A DNA stretch of 60,739 bases from contig DATJZY010000007.1 of NCBI GenBank assembly GCA_035577985.1, positions 1-60,739 on the forward strand. Direction: 5' to 3'. The DNA is from Candidatus Eisenbacteria bacterium. Lineage in GTDB: Bacteria > Desulfobacterota > Binatia > DP-6. Both the position numbers and the translations under genes were made by a program. Under the pieces are notes generated by a model that saw only the letters and a list, made by a program, of their open reading frames with translations, ran no database searches and was not told the DNA's origin. Numbering within the stretch: the stretch's first letter is position 1; each line of letters begins with the position of its first letter. This document shows, piece after piece, positions 26,904-34,399 of this stretch.

Positions 26904-27437
26904 ATGGAGCCGACGACGCCCGAAGTCGAGCCCAGCCCACCCGCCGACTTCGTCACCACCTGGCAGCAGGTCGTCTCGGATCCACGCGCCTTCTTCGCCG
27001 CGATGCCGGAGACGGGCGGGCTCGGCGACCCGATCCGATTTCTCGTCACCTGCGCGAGCGTCAACGCCGCGGGCGCGTACCTCGTGTCTTGGAGCCTCAC
27101 CGTGGCGATCGGCGCATTCCTGGGCGTCGTGATCGGCAGCTTCCTGCTCGCGGCCGTCATGACGCTCGCGAGCCAGCAGCTCTTCGATGGGAGCGCCGGC
27201 TTCGAGCCCGTCTTCCGTGCGGTCGCGTACGGTTCGGCGCCGGCGGTCGCCTTCTGGGTCCCGTTGCTCGCTGCGATCCCGTGCGTCTACGCCTGGTATC
27301 TGCACACCCGCGGCATCGAGCGGGTCCAGGGGTTCGAGCCGACGCGGGCCGTCCTCACGACGATCATCGGTTGGGCGGCGGTGTGGGCCCTGGCCCACGG
27401 CCTCACGGGCTCGGTCGGCTGGATCGGGACGCGCTGA
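26904..27437 (+). CDS. Yip1-domain integral membrane protein
   Basis: A 177-residue protein. The N-terminal WQQVVSDPRAFFAAMPETGG is the typical Yip1 entry, followed by about four or five hydrophobic segments (AIGAFLGVVIGSFLLAAVM, AVAFWVPLLAAIPCVYAWYL, TIIGWAAVWALAHGL). YLHTRGIERVQGFEPTRA is the usual loop in this group. Bacterial roles are undefined. It is divergent from glycerate kinase and convergent with the DksA-like gene. Confidence 0.88.
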   Translation: MEPTTPEVEPSPPADFVTTWQQVVSDPRAFFAAMPETGGLGDPIRFLVTCASVNAAGAYLVSWSLTVAIGAFLGVVIGSFLLAAVMTLASQQLFDGSAGFEPVFRAVAYGSAPAVAFWVPLLAAIPCVYAWYLHTRGIERVQGFEPTRAVLTTIIGWAAVWALAHGLTGSVGWIGTR

Positions 27438-27444
27438 CGCCGGC

Positions 27445-27870
27445 TCAGGAGCTCTCGTCGTCGCCGTCGCCCGTGCCGAGCCTGCGGAAGGTGCGGTCTT
27501 CCTCGTAGCGCTTGTTGATCTTCGACTCGCGCTCGCGGTCGCCCTGGCAGGACACGCACAGACGGGTGAACGGCAAAGCCTGAAGACGGCCCTCGGCGAT
27601 GTCGGCCCCGCAGTCCTCGCACAGCCCGTAGGTCCCGTCGTCGACCCGGGTGAGCGCCTCGTCGATGGCCCCGAGCTTCTCCCGGTCCCGGTCGGTCAGG
27701 ATGTGGCTGATCTCGCGATCGCGCGCGTCGCTGGCGAGGTCGTAGGTGTCCATCCCCTCGTCTTTGCTCTGGTCTCGGCCCTGGGAGAGGTCCTGCTGAA
27801 CCGTCCGCAGGAGGTGCGACCGCATCTCCTGCAGGGTCTCGCGCGACTTCTTGAGGAACGCCTTTCGCAT
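27445..27870 (-). CDS. DksA/TraR-family zinc-finger protein
   Basis: A 141-residue protein. Residues about 5-75 form the helical hairpin arm (FLKKSRETLQEMRSHLLRTV, then DTYDLASDARDREISHI). The zinc finger is GLCEDCGADIAEGRLQALPF followed by CVSCQ, with four cysteines. Such proteins bind the RNA polymerase secondary channel and tune transcription with ppGpp. The acidic tip motif is not exactly DxxDxA, so ppGpp dependence is open. It follows rimO by 18 bases. Confidence 0.92.
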   Translation of the reverse strand: MRKAFLKKSRETLQEMRSHLLRTVQQDLSQGRDQSKDEGMDTYDLASDARDREISHILTDRDREKLGAIDEALTRVDDGTYGLCEDCGADIAEGRLQALPFTRLCVSCQGDRERESKINKRYEEDRTFRRLGTGDGDDESS

Positions 27871-27888
27871 TGCTTAGGGCGGCGGAAT

Positions 27889-29247
27889 CTAAGGGGTTGG
27901 CACCGCGGTGTCAACGGTGGCAACGATCTGGCCGCGAAGGTCATACACGTCCGTGTCAGTCACCCTGACCCGCACGAGATCGCCCGGCGATGCGTCGCCG
28001 CGCACCGTGATCGTTCCGTCGATCTCCGGCGCCTGCGTCGAGGTGCGCCCGACGAGGAGTCCGGGCGCCGCTTCATCCTCGACGAGGACGTCCACCTCGC
28101 GGCCCACGTGCGCGCGGGCGAGGCGCGCCGCCACGCGCGCCTGCGTCTCCATCACGCGCTCGTACCGCTCGCGCTTGGTGCGCTCGGGAAGGTGGCCGGG
28201 CAGCGTCGCGGCGTGCGTGTTCTCCTCCTTGGAGTAACGGAACACGCCGACGCGCTCGAACCGCGCCTCCTCGAGGAAGTCGCAGAGCGCTCGCACGTCG
28301 TCGTCCGATTCGCCGGGGAAGCCGACGATGAACGACGAGCGCAGCGTGATCCCCGGAACGGCGGCGCGAATGCGAGCCACGAGCTCCCGGATCGCGCGAG
28401 CGCTGCGTTCGCGACGCATGGCGCGCAGCATCCCGTCGGCGATGTGCTGGAGCGGCATGTCGAGGTAGCGACAGACGGCCGGCTCGGTCGCCATCACCTC
28501 GAGCAGCTGGTCGGTCACCGACGACGGATAGGCGTAGAGCAGACGCAGCCACCGCACTGCGGGCACGCGGATCGCGAGGGCGCGCAGCAGCGTCGCGAGC
28601 GAGACGTCGCCCGGGAGATCGCGACCGTACGCGGTCAGGTCCTGGGCGATGAGGTTCAGCTCGATCGTGCCGTCGGCCGCCAGGTGCTCGGCCTCCGCGA
28701 TCAGGTCCTCGACGCCGCGACTCTCGTGGCGACCGCGGATCTTCGGGATGATGCAGAAGCTGCAGGTGTGATCGCAGCCCTCCGACACCTTCAAGTACGC
28801 GCTCCACCAGGCGCCCGTACGCACGCGCGGCGAGACGCCGTGGGGCGGCAGCACGTGCTGGGCGCCACGGTACACGACGGGCGCGTCCGCCGGCGGCGCT
28901 TCGACGGCCTCGGCGATGCGCGTGAGATCGCCCGTACCGACGAAGACGTCGACCTCCGGAAGCGACGTCGCGAGATCGTCGGCGTAGCGCTGGGCGAGGC
29001 ATCCCGTGACCACGAGCCGCCGGCCCTCGCGCCCCGCCTTCACGCGCGCGGCCTCGAGCATCGCGTCGATCGACTCCTCCTTCGCGGGTCCGATGAACGC
29101 GCACGTGTTCACGACCAGCACGTCGGCCGACTCGGGGTCGAGCACCAGCTCGTGGCCGCCACGCGTGAGCACGCCCAGCATGAGCTCGCTGTCGACCTGG
29201 TTCTTCGGACACCCGAGCGTCAGGAGGTGAACGCGCTTCCCGGTCAT
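27889..29247 (-). CDS. rimO: Ribosomal protein S12 methylthiotransferase
   Basis: A 452-residue radical-SAM methylthiotransferase modifying an Asp of ribosomal protein S12. UPF0004 domain: LLTLGCPKNQVDSELM, ADVLVVNTCAFI and VVTGCLAQRY hold its three cluster cysteines. Radical SAM site: VSEGCDHTCSFCIIPKIRG (C-x3-C-x2-C). The C-terminal TRAM domain begins near HVGREVDVLVEDE. The GC-PKNQVDSE start distinguishes RimO from MiaB. Confidence 0.96.
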   Translation of the reverse strand: MTGKRVHLLTLGCPKNQVDSELMLGVLTRGGHELVLDPESADVLVVNTCAFIGPAKEESIDAMLEAARVKAGREGRRLVVTGCLAQRYADDLATSLPEVDVFVGTGDLTRIAEAVEAPPADAPVVYRGAQHVLPPHGVSPRVRTGAWWSAYLKVSEGCDHTCSFCIIPKIRGRHESRGVEDLIAEAEHLAADGTIELNLIAQDLTAYGRDLPGDVSLATLLRALAIRVPAVRWLRLLYAYPSSVTDQLLEVMATEPAVCRYLDMPLQHIADGMLRAMRRERSARAIRELVARIRAAVPGITLRSSFIVGFPGESDDDVRALCDFLEEARFERVGVFRYSKEENTHAATLPGHLPERTKRERYERVMETQARVAARLARAHVGREVDVLVEDEAAPGLLVGRTSTQAPEIDGTITVRGDASPGDLVRVRVTDTDVYDLRGQIVATVDTAVPTP

Positions 29248-29254
29248 CCGCTGC

Positions 29255-29740
29255 TCAGTCGCGAAAGTTGACGAACTGCATCGCCAGGTCCCAGTCCTGC
29301 TTGCGCAGGAGCGCGATCACGGCTTGCAGGTCGTCGCGCTTCTTGCCGGAGATGCGCACCTGCTCGGCCTGGATCGCGGCCTGCACCTTCAGCTTGGCCT
29401 CCTTCACGAGCTTCACGATCTCGCGCGCCCTGTCGGTGGCGATGCCCTGCTGCAGGTCGAGCTGCCGCTTCGCGGTGCCGGCCGGGCCCGGCTCGATCGC
29501 TCCGGCCTTGATCGCCTTCAAGGGGACCTGCCGCTTGGCGAGCTTCTGCTCCAGGATCTCGGAGAGCGCGCGCAGCTTGAAGTCGTCCTGCGCGAGGAGG
29601 TGGATCGCATGCGCCTCGCGGCGCACCTCGAAGCGGGTACCCTTGAAGTCGAACCGGTTGCCCAGCTCGCGGAGCGCCTGCTGAATGGCGTTGTCGACCT
29701 CCTGGAGGTCGAGCTCGCACACGACGTCGAACGACGGCAT
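29255..29740 (-). CDS. YajQ-family nucleotide-binding protein
   Basis: A 161-residue protein of the UPF0234/YajQ family, two ferredoxin-like domains. Some members bind cyclic di-GMP or nucleic acid. Hallmarks are MPSFDVVCELDLQEVDNAI, NRFDFKGTRFEV, ILEQKLAKRQVPLKAI and VRISGKKRDDLQAVIALL. It lies 7 bases upstream of rimO and 15 after lolA, in one transcription unit. Confidence 0.96.
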   Translation of the reverse strand: MPSFDVVCELDLQEVDNAIQQALRELGNRFDFKGTRFEVRREAHAIHLLAQDDFKLRALSEILEQKLAKRQVPLKAIKAGAIEPGPAGTAKRQLDLQQGIATDRAREIVKLVKEAKLKVQAAIQAEQVRISGKKRDDLQAVIALLRKQDWDLAMQFVNFRD

Positions 29741-29755
29741 CGGAGAAGCCCCGGG

Positions 29756-30397
29756 TCAATAGGCGGGGGGCTTCACCACGTCAACCCCGGCCGGCGGGGT
29801 GAACGTGAACCGGGCCGCCTCGATCGTGCCGTTGCGCTTCTCGTTCGAGAACGCGATGCGCGTGGTCGTGCCGACCGAGTCGGTGATGCGCGCCTCGGCG
29901 ATCGACGCGTCGTCCTTGCGGACCGTGAGCCGGAGCGTGCCGAGCGCGGCGTCCTTCTTGGGCACGAGCTTCAAGACCCAGGCGTCCTTCGTCTCGCTCT
30001 CGAGGGTGACGGTGAAGTCGCGTTCGAGACGCCCGAGCCCCGACAGGAACGTGAGCGGCGTCGCGGCCTGGAACGCCTCGCCGAGCGGCGTCTTGATCAC
30101 CTGGTTCATGTCCGGCTGGTAGAGCCAGAGCGTCGCCCCGTCGCCGACGATCGTCTGCTTGTCCGGCGGGTCATAGTCCCAGCGCATCCGGTTCGGCTTC
30201 TCGAAGGCGACCTTGCCGCTCGTCTTGAGGGGCGCCGCCAGCGTGGGCGACTCGACCGTCTGCTGGAAGTCGGCCTCCATGGTCTTCGTCGTGTCGTAGC
30301 GCGCCTGGAGCTTGTCGAGCGCCTCCTTGACCGAGGCGGCGCCGCTGGTCGACGCGACGAGGACGGCGCCGAGCACGCAAGCCGCGAGACGATGCAT
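29756..30397 (-). CDS. lolA: Outer-membrane lipoprotein carrier protein
   Basis: A 213-residue periplasmic chaperone carrying lipoproteins to LolB. The signal peptide is MHRLAACVLGAVLVASTSGA. MEADFQQTVESPTLAAPLKT, NRMRWDYDPPDKQTIVGDG and LWLYQPDMNQV are typical LolA strands. The ATG at 30397 starts the signal peptide; an upstream in-frame start lacks support. No lolB is in view, which is common outside gamma- and betaproteobacteria. Confidence 0.95.
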   Translation of the reverse strand: MHRLAACVLGAVLVASTSGAASVKEALDKLQARYDTTKTMEADFQQTVESPTLAAPLKTSGKVAFEKPNRMRWDYDPPDKQTIVGDGATLWLYQPDMNQVIKTPLGEAFQAATPLTFLSGLGRLERDFTVTLESETKDAWVLKLVPKKDAALGTLRLTVRKDDASIAEARITDSVGTTTRIAFSNEKRNGTIEAARFTFTPPAGVDVVKPPAY

Positions 30398-30473
30398 GCG
30401 CCGACCGGTATCGCGCGCGCACGAGACGCGCAACCGGACGATCGCGGGTCAGGGGCACCGCGTGCCACTGTGT

Positions 30474-32900
30474 TCAGGGACACGCGGTCGGGCGGGGCGC
30501 GTTGGTCAGGATCAAGCGAGCGTCGGGGATGAACTGCTTGCGATCGCCGCCGAACACGAGACAGTAGCGGCGCGGTCCGATACGCAGCTCCACCTGGACC
30601 TGCGACGGCTCCGACCCGAGACTCTGCTGGAGGTCGGGCGACTTCCCCACCATCAGCAGCTTCTTGCCGGCGACGAACCGCACCTTGCTCACGGGACCGC
30701 CGCGCGCGCGGTAGAAGACCCCGCGCCCGGGTTGCTGCTGGAGCAGGAGCTGCCAGCTCGCGGGGGGCAGCGGGTACGTCTGCGAGAAGGCGTCGCCGCC
30801 AACCGCGGTGATCCTGAGGCTCCCGCCCTGGGCGATCAGCGACGCCACCGTGTCTGCATCGCCCAGCGTCAGCTGGTCCTGGTCCGACGACACGATCGTG
30901 AAGCGCTTGGGGCCGGTGCCGTCCTTCAAGAGCAGCTTGCGGCCGCTCAGCTGACCCTGCGTCACGAGCGTCGTCGAGGTCGTGGTCGACGGTGGCGTCA
31001 GCGTCGTGGTCGTGCTGGTGACGCCGCCCGCTCCGGCCGTCGGGTCGGGTCCCGACGCCTCGTTCGGCGGGCTCGCGGCTGCGAAGGCCGCGAGCGTGCT
31101 GCACGTGCCGCCCGTGTCGGGGATGCTGAGCGTGGTGAACCCCGGTACGCGCCAGCGGACCGGACAGGCGGCACCGGGGCCGACCGAATCCCCGTCGAGC
31201 GTCGTACCCGCCATCGCGGCCGTCGAGAGGAGCAGCGCGTCCTCGGTGACGGAGGTGAAGAGGTTGCTCTGTACCTGCATGCGCAGCATGGCGTCGCGCA
31301 CGATGAGCCCGCGGGGCGCGCCCACGACCGTGTTGTGCGCAATGGTCAGGTCCGGGATGGGGAGCGTGTCGTCGTCGTTGATGACGCAGATGCCCGCCGT
31401 GGGCGAGTTGGTGACGACGTTGTTGACGACGCGCGCGAGCATCGCCGCGCCCGTGTGCCGGGCGCCGCCGACCTCGATCATGATACCGCATTGGGTGGCG
31501 TCGCCGCCGAAGCCGACGCGGTCGATCGTGTTGAAGCCGATGACGTGGTCGGAGTTGTAGCAGAACTCCGACGGCGAGGTGGTGGGACAGCCCGCGGTCG
31601 GCGTGAAGTTGCGCATCCCGATGCCGCGCGTGACGCGCGTCACGACGTTGCGCTGGACGGTCACGCGCCGCGCCACGTCGAGGCTGATGCCCACTTCCTC
31701 CAGGTCGTCGGCGACGTTGTCCTCGATCGTCGCGCCGTCCGTCTGCTTCACTTGGTAGCCGACGCCGAAGCTCGACACCTGGGAGTGGTTGGGATCGTTC
31801 CAGGGCGGATCGCACCACGAGCAGGGCCATCCGTTCGGCCCCGAGAAGCGCATCCGGCCCGCCGACCCCAGGTGGCGCATCGTGTTCCGCCGCAGGATGC
31901 CGCCCGGCACGGCGAAGAGCCGATATCCGAAGCAGCCGTCGGACTGCGGGTTCGCGAAGCTCCAGCCGCGACAGCCGTACTCCGCGACGTTGTCCTCGAG
32001 GAGCAGGCCGGGGAGGTTCTGCCCCAGGATGAAGTGCCGCGGGACGTAGCGCTGCGTGACGCCCCGGATGACCAGACCGTTCACGTCCGCCGAGCCGACG
32101 CCGCGCACCTCCATGCCGCGCCCGCGCGTGCCCTCGGTCGTGAGATACTGGATCGTCAGGTACCCGGTGGGATCCTCCAGGTGCACGTTGAACGCGTAGT
32201 GCGGGACGTAGACGGCGCTCGCCGGGTTCGTGTTCCCGACCGGGTTCACGTACACCTCGTGCGACGACGTGATGAAGCTCCACTGGCCGTCGCCCGGCGC
32301 CGTGACGTTGTCGCCGGCGTAGGCGAGCATCGTCATCGGGAACGATCCGTCGTCCTCCATCAGCATGTACGGATCGTAGTCCGGACCGAACTCGCTGCGG
32401 CCCTGGCCGTCGACCTGCGGCGTCGCCTCCATCGTGCGCGAGTAGACGCCCCCGGCGCGGGTCACCCAGTCGGTCCGGTGGGTCATACCGCGGACGATCG
32501 GCACCTCGTTGCTCGGACACGCCGGCGCGCGACAGCCCTGGATCACGCAGCGCTGGCTCGCCGTGCAGCGCAGCGCCTTGCCCGGCAGACCGGTGCCGTC
32601 CTGGAGCGTGATCTGCTCGAAGTAGACGCCGTCGAACGCGCCGTGCGCGCCGCGGACGTTGAGCGTGTCGCCGGCCGCCATCGCCTGCACGCCGGCGCCG
32701 ATGGTCCGGAACGGACCCGAGGCGCCACAGGTGATGCTGGTGCCCGTGCCGCTCGTCGCGCACGCACCGTCGACGAAATACGTCGTCGCCGACGCGGCCG
32801 TCGCGTACAGGACCACTGCCGTCGCAACCGCAAGACCCATCCCCATGGCAGCGGTCGCGCTCGAGCGCTTCGAGCGGATACCCAACGCGGATTGATCCAC
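30474..32900 (-). CDS. Large exported right-handed beta-helix protein with Thr-rich linker and C-terminal module
   Basis: An 808-residue protein. The N-terminus (residues 1-38) is a signal peptide with a basic start (RSKRSSATAAMGMGLAV) ending near ASA. Residues about 240-600 carry parallel beta-helix repeats (GLLLEDNVAEYG, GATIEDNVADDLEEVGISL, VTVQRNVVTRVTRGIGM, LTIAHNTVVGAPRGLIV). Residues about 627-648 are a Ser/Thr/Pro linker (TSTTTTLTPPSTTTSTT). The final 155 residues form a separate module ending with RRYCLVFGGDRKQF. Beta-helices often bind or cut polysaccharide; no lyase motif was recognised. The GTG start at 32900 gives the best signal peptide; ATG at 32846 is the alternative. Confidence 0.8.
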   Translation of the reverse strand: MDQSALGIRSKRSSATAAMGMGLAVATAVVLYATAASATTYFVDGACATSGTGTSITCGASGPFRTIGAGVQAMAAGDTLNVRGAHGAFDGVYFEQITLQDGTGLPGKALRCTASQRCVIQGCRAPACPSNEVPIVRGMTHRTDWVTRAGGVYSRTMEATPQVDGQGRSEFGPDYDPYMLMEDDGSFPMTMLAYAGDNVTAPGDGQWSFITSSHEVYVNPVGNTNPASAVYVPHYAFNVHLEDPTGYLTIQYLTTEGTRGRGMEVRGVGSADVNGLVIRGVTQRYVPRHFILGQNLPGLLLEDNVAEYGCRGWSFANPQSDGCFGYRLFAVPGGILRRNTMRHLGSAGRMRFSGPNGWPCSWCDPPWNDPNHSQVSSFGVGYQVKQTDGATIEDNVADDLEEVGISLDVARRVTVQRNVVTRVTRGIGMRNFTPTAGCPTTSPSEFCYNSDHVIGFNTIDRVGFGGDATQCGIMIEVGGARHTGAAMLARVVNNVVTNSPTAGICVINDDDTLPIPDLTIAHNTVVGAPRGLIVRDAMLRMQVQSNLFTSVTEDALLLSTAAMAGTTLDGDSVGPGAACPVRWRVPGFTTLSIPDTGGTCSTLAAFAAASPPNEASGPDPTAGAGGVTSTTTTLTPPSTTTSTTLVTQGQLSGRKLLLKDGTGPKRFTIVSSDQDQLTLGDADTVASLIAQGGSLRITAVGGDAFSQTYPLPPASWQLLLQQQPGRGVFYRARGGPVSKVRFVAGKKLLMVGKSPDLQQSLGSEPSQVQVELRIGPRRYCLVFGGDRKQFIPDARLILTNAPRPTACP

Positions 32901-33068
32901 ACGATGCGCTGCGGGATGTCAACGTGTATTCGTCGAGAAAATGCAGACGTCACGCGCACGCGGCGCGCGCGATTGCACTTCGATCAGAGCCCTAGACCAA
33001 AGGTCGTACGCGCGCGGCGGGAATCGGGTGTTCTCGCCACAGTCTCGCGCTCGATCGAGAACGCTGAT

Positions 33069-33215
33069 CTACGCGCCTTGCTTGCCGCCGTCGCAGCACG
33101 TCTCGACGATCGCGTGGCAGCGCGAGCACACGAGCTTGCCGCGCAGCTCGGCGAGACGCCCGTCGCACACGGGACACACCGGACGATCACACACGGTCGG
33201 TCGCATCGTCGTCAT
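33069..33215 (-). CDS. 48-residue zinc-ribbon protein coupled to the MFS gene
   Basis: A very short gene with two CXXC pairs in the right order for zinc: CPVCDGRLAEL, then LVCSRCHAIV. Two more cysteines follow (ETCCDGG). Its ATG overlaps the transporter stop as ATGA, and GGGGTGG precedes it. Such mini zinc ribbons are often adaptor or nucleic-acid-binding proteins; the role here is unknown. Confidence 0.65.
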   Translation of the reverse strand: MTTMRPTVCDRPVCPVCDGRLAELRGKLVCSRCHAIVETCCDGGKQGA

Positions 33216-34399
33216 GCCACCCCTCCCCTCCACGCGCGTCCATCCCTCGCCATGAGCACCACTCCGCCGAGGGATGCAAGCGCCGTCGCGCCGTACATCG
33301 CCGGGTAGCCGAGCACCTGCGCGACGGCGCCGCACAGCGGCGTGCCCACGACGGCGCCGAAGTCGAGGGCGGCGGTGTGGAGTCCGACCACCGCGCCCTG
33401 CTTGCTCGCGGGCCCGCGCCCGACCGCGAGCGCGTTCAGCACCGGGAAGAGCGAGCCGTGTCCCGCACCGCAGCCGATTCCGCAAGCGACCAGCACCAGG
33501 GTCGAGGCGGACAGGGCGAACGGCAGCGCGGCCAGCCCCGCGAGCCCGAGGGCGAAGGCGACGAACCCCGGCACCGACACGCGATGCGGGCCCATGAGAT
33601 CGAGCGTGCGGCGGCCGAAGAGACGAATCACGATGCTGGTGGCGGCGTAGGCGGCAAAGAACGGTCCCGTGCGCTCGACGTGCAGGACGCGCGTGAACGG
33701 CGCGACGAAGAAGTAGGCGGCGTTGATGGCGATGCCGAGCACCACCGTCGCGCCCAGCACCGTCGCGAGATCGCGATGGGTGGCGAGCCGCCCGACGTCG
33801 CGCAGCCGGGGCCGGTCCTCGTGCGGGTGGATGGTGGTGCGGGCCGCCACGCCGAGCGTCGCTACCGTGCCGAGGAGCGCGAAGGCGATCGCGAGCGCGA
33901 AGAACGCCGGATAGCCCGACGCCTCGATCACGCGCTCGCCGACGATCGGCGCGAGGCCGTTGGCCGACATGCCCGCGACCCCGAACACCGCAATGCCCTC
34001 GGCGCGGCGCGCCGGCGGCGCGAGGTCGGCGGCGTACGTGAAGAAGGCGGCGAAGAGCGCCCCCCAGACGATTTCGTGCACCGACACCCAGAAGTAGAGC
34101 GCGGGCCCGACCGTCGTGAGGAAGAAGAACGGAATCCACGACACCGCGTTCGCGACGCCGCACCACAGCAGCACGCGCCGGCGCCCCGCGTGGTCGAGCA
34201 ACACCCCGACGAACGGGCGCGCCGCCACGCTCGCCGCCGTCCCCACGCCGAGCACGAGGCCGATGGTGACCTCCGTGCCGCCGAGCGCCTTGATGTAGAG
34301 GGGAAAGAGCAGGAAGAGCGCGAGGCTCATCGCGCTCGTGAAGTGCAGCACACAGGCGCGCCTGAACTCGCGCGTGTAGAGGGCGGGCTCGCCCGTCAC
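33212..34399 (-). CDS. Major facilitator superfamily transporter
   Basis: A 395-residue, 12-helix MFS transporter. The loop 2-3 signature region is GVLLDHAGRRRVLLWCGV, and the mid-protein charged loop is HPHEDRPRLRDV. Both halves start with similar helices (LALFLLFPLYIKAL; TVVLGIAINAAYFFVAPF). The substrate is not predictable. It has a GTG start overlapping the ftsK stop as GTGA, and its own stop overlaps the zinc-ribbon start. Confidence 0.92.
   Translation of the reverse strand: MTGEPALYTREFRRACVLHFTSAMSLALFLLFPLYIKALGGTEVTIGLVLGVGTAASVAARPFVGVLLDHAGRRRVLLWCGVANAVSWIPFFFLTTVGPALYFWVSVHEIVWGALFAAFFTYAADLAPPARRAEGIAVFGVAGMSANGLAPIVGERVIEASGYPAFFALAIAFALLGTVATLGVAARTTIHPHEDRPRLRDVGRLATHRDLATVLGATVVLGIAINAAYFFVAPFTRVLHVERTGPFFAAYAATSIVIRLFGRRTLDLMGPHRVSVPGFVAFALGLAGLAALPFALSASTLVLVACGIGCGAGHGSLFPVLNALAVGRGPASKQGAVVGLHTAALDFGAVVGTPLCGAVAQVLGYPAMYGATALASLGGVVLMARDGRAWRGGVA

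Noticed and set aside
30312..33308. A 998-codon plus-strand frame over the beta-helix gene, and a similar 912-codon frame at 34549-37287 over ftsK
   Set aside because: Both are antisense to well-supported genes and lack domains; long antisense frames are a by-product of third-position GC bias.
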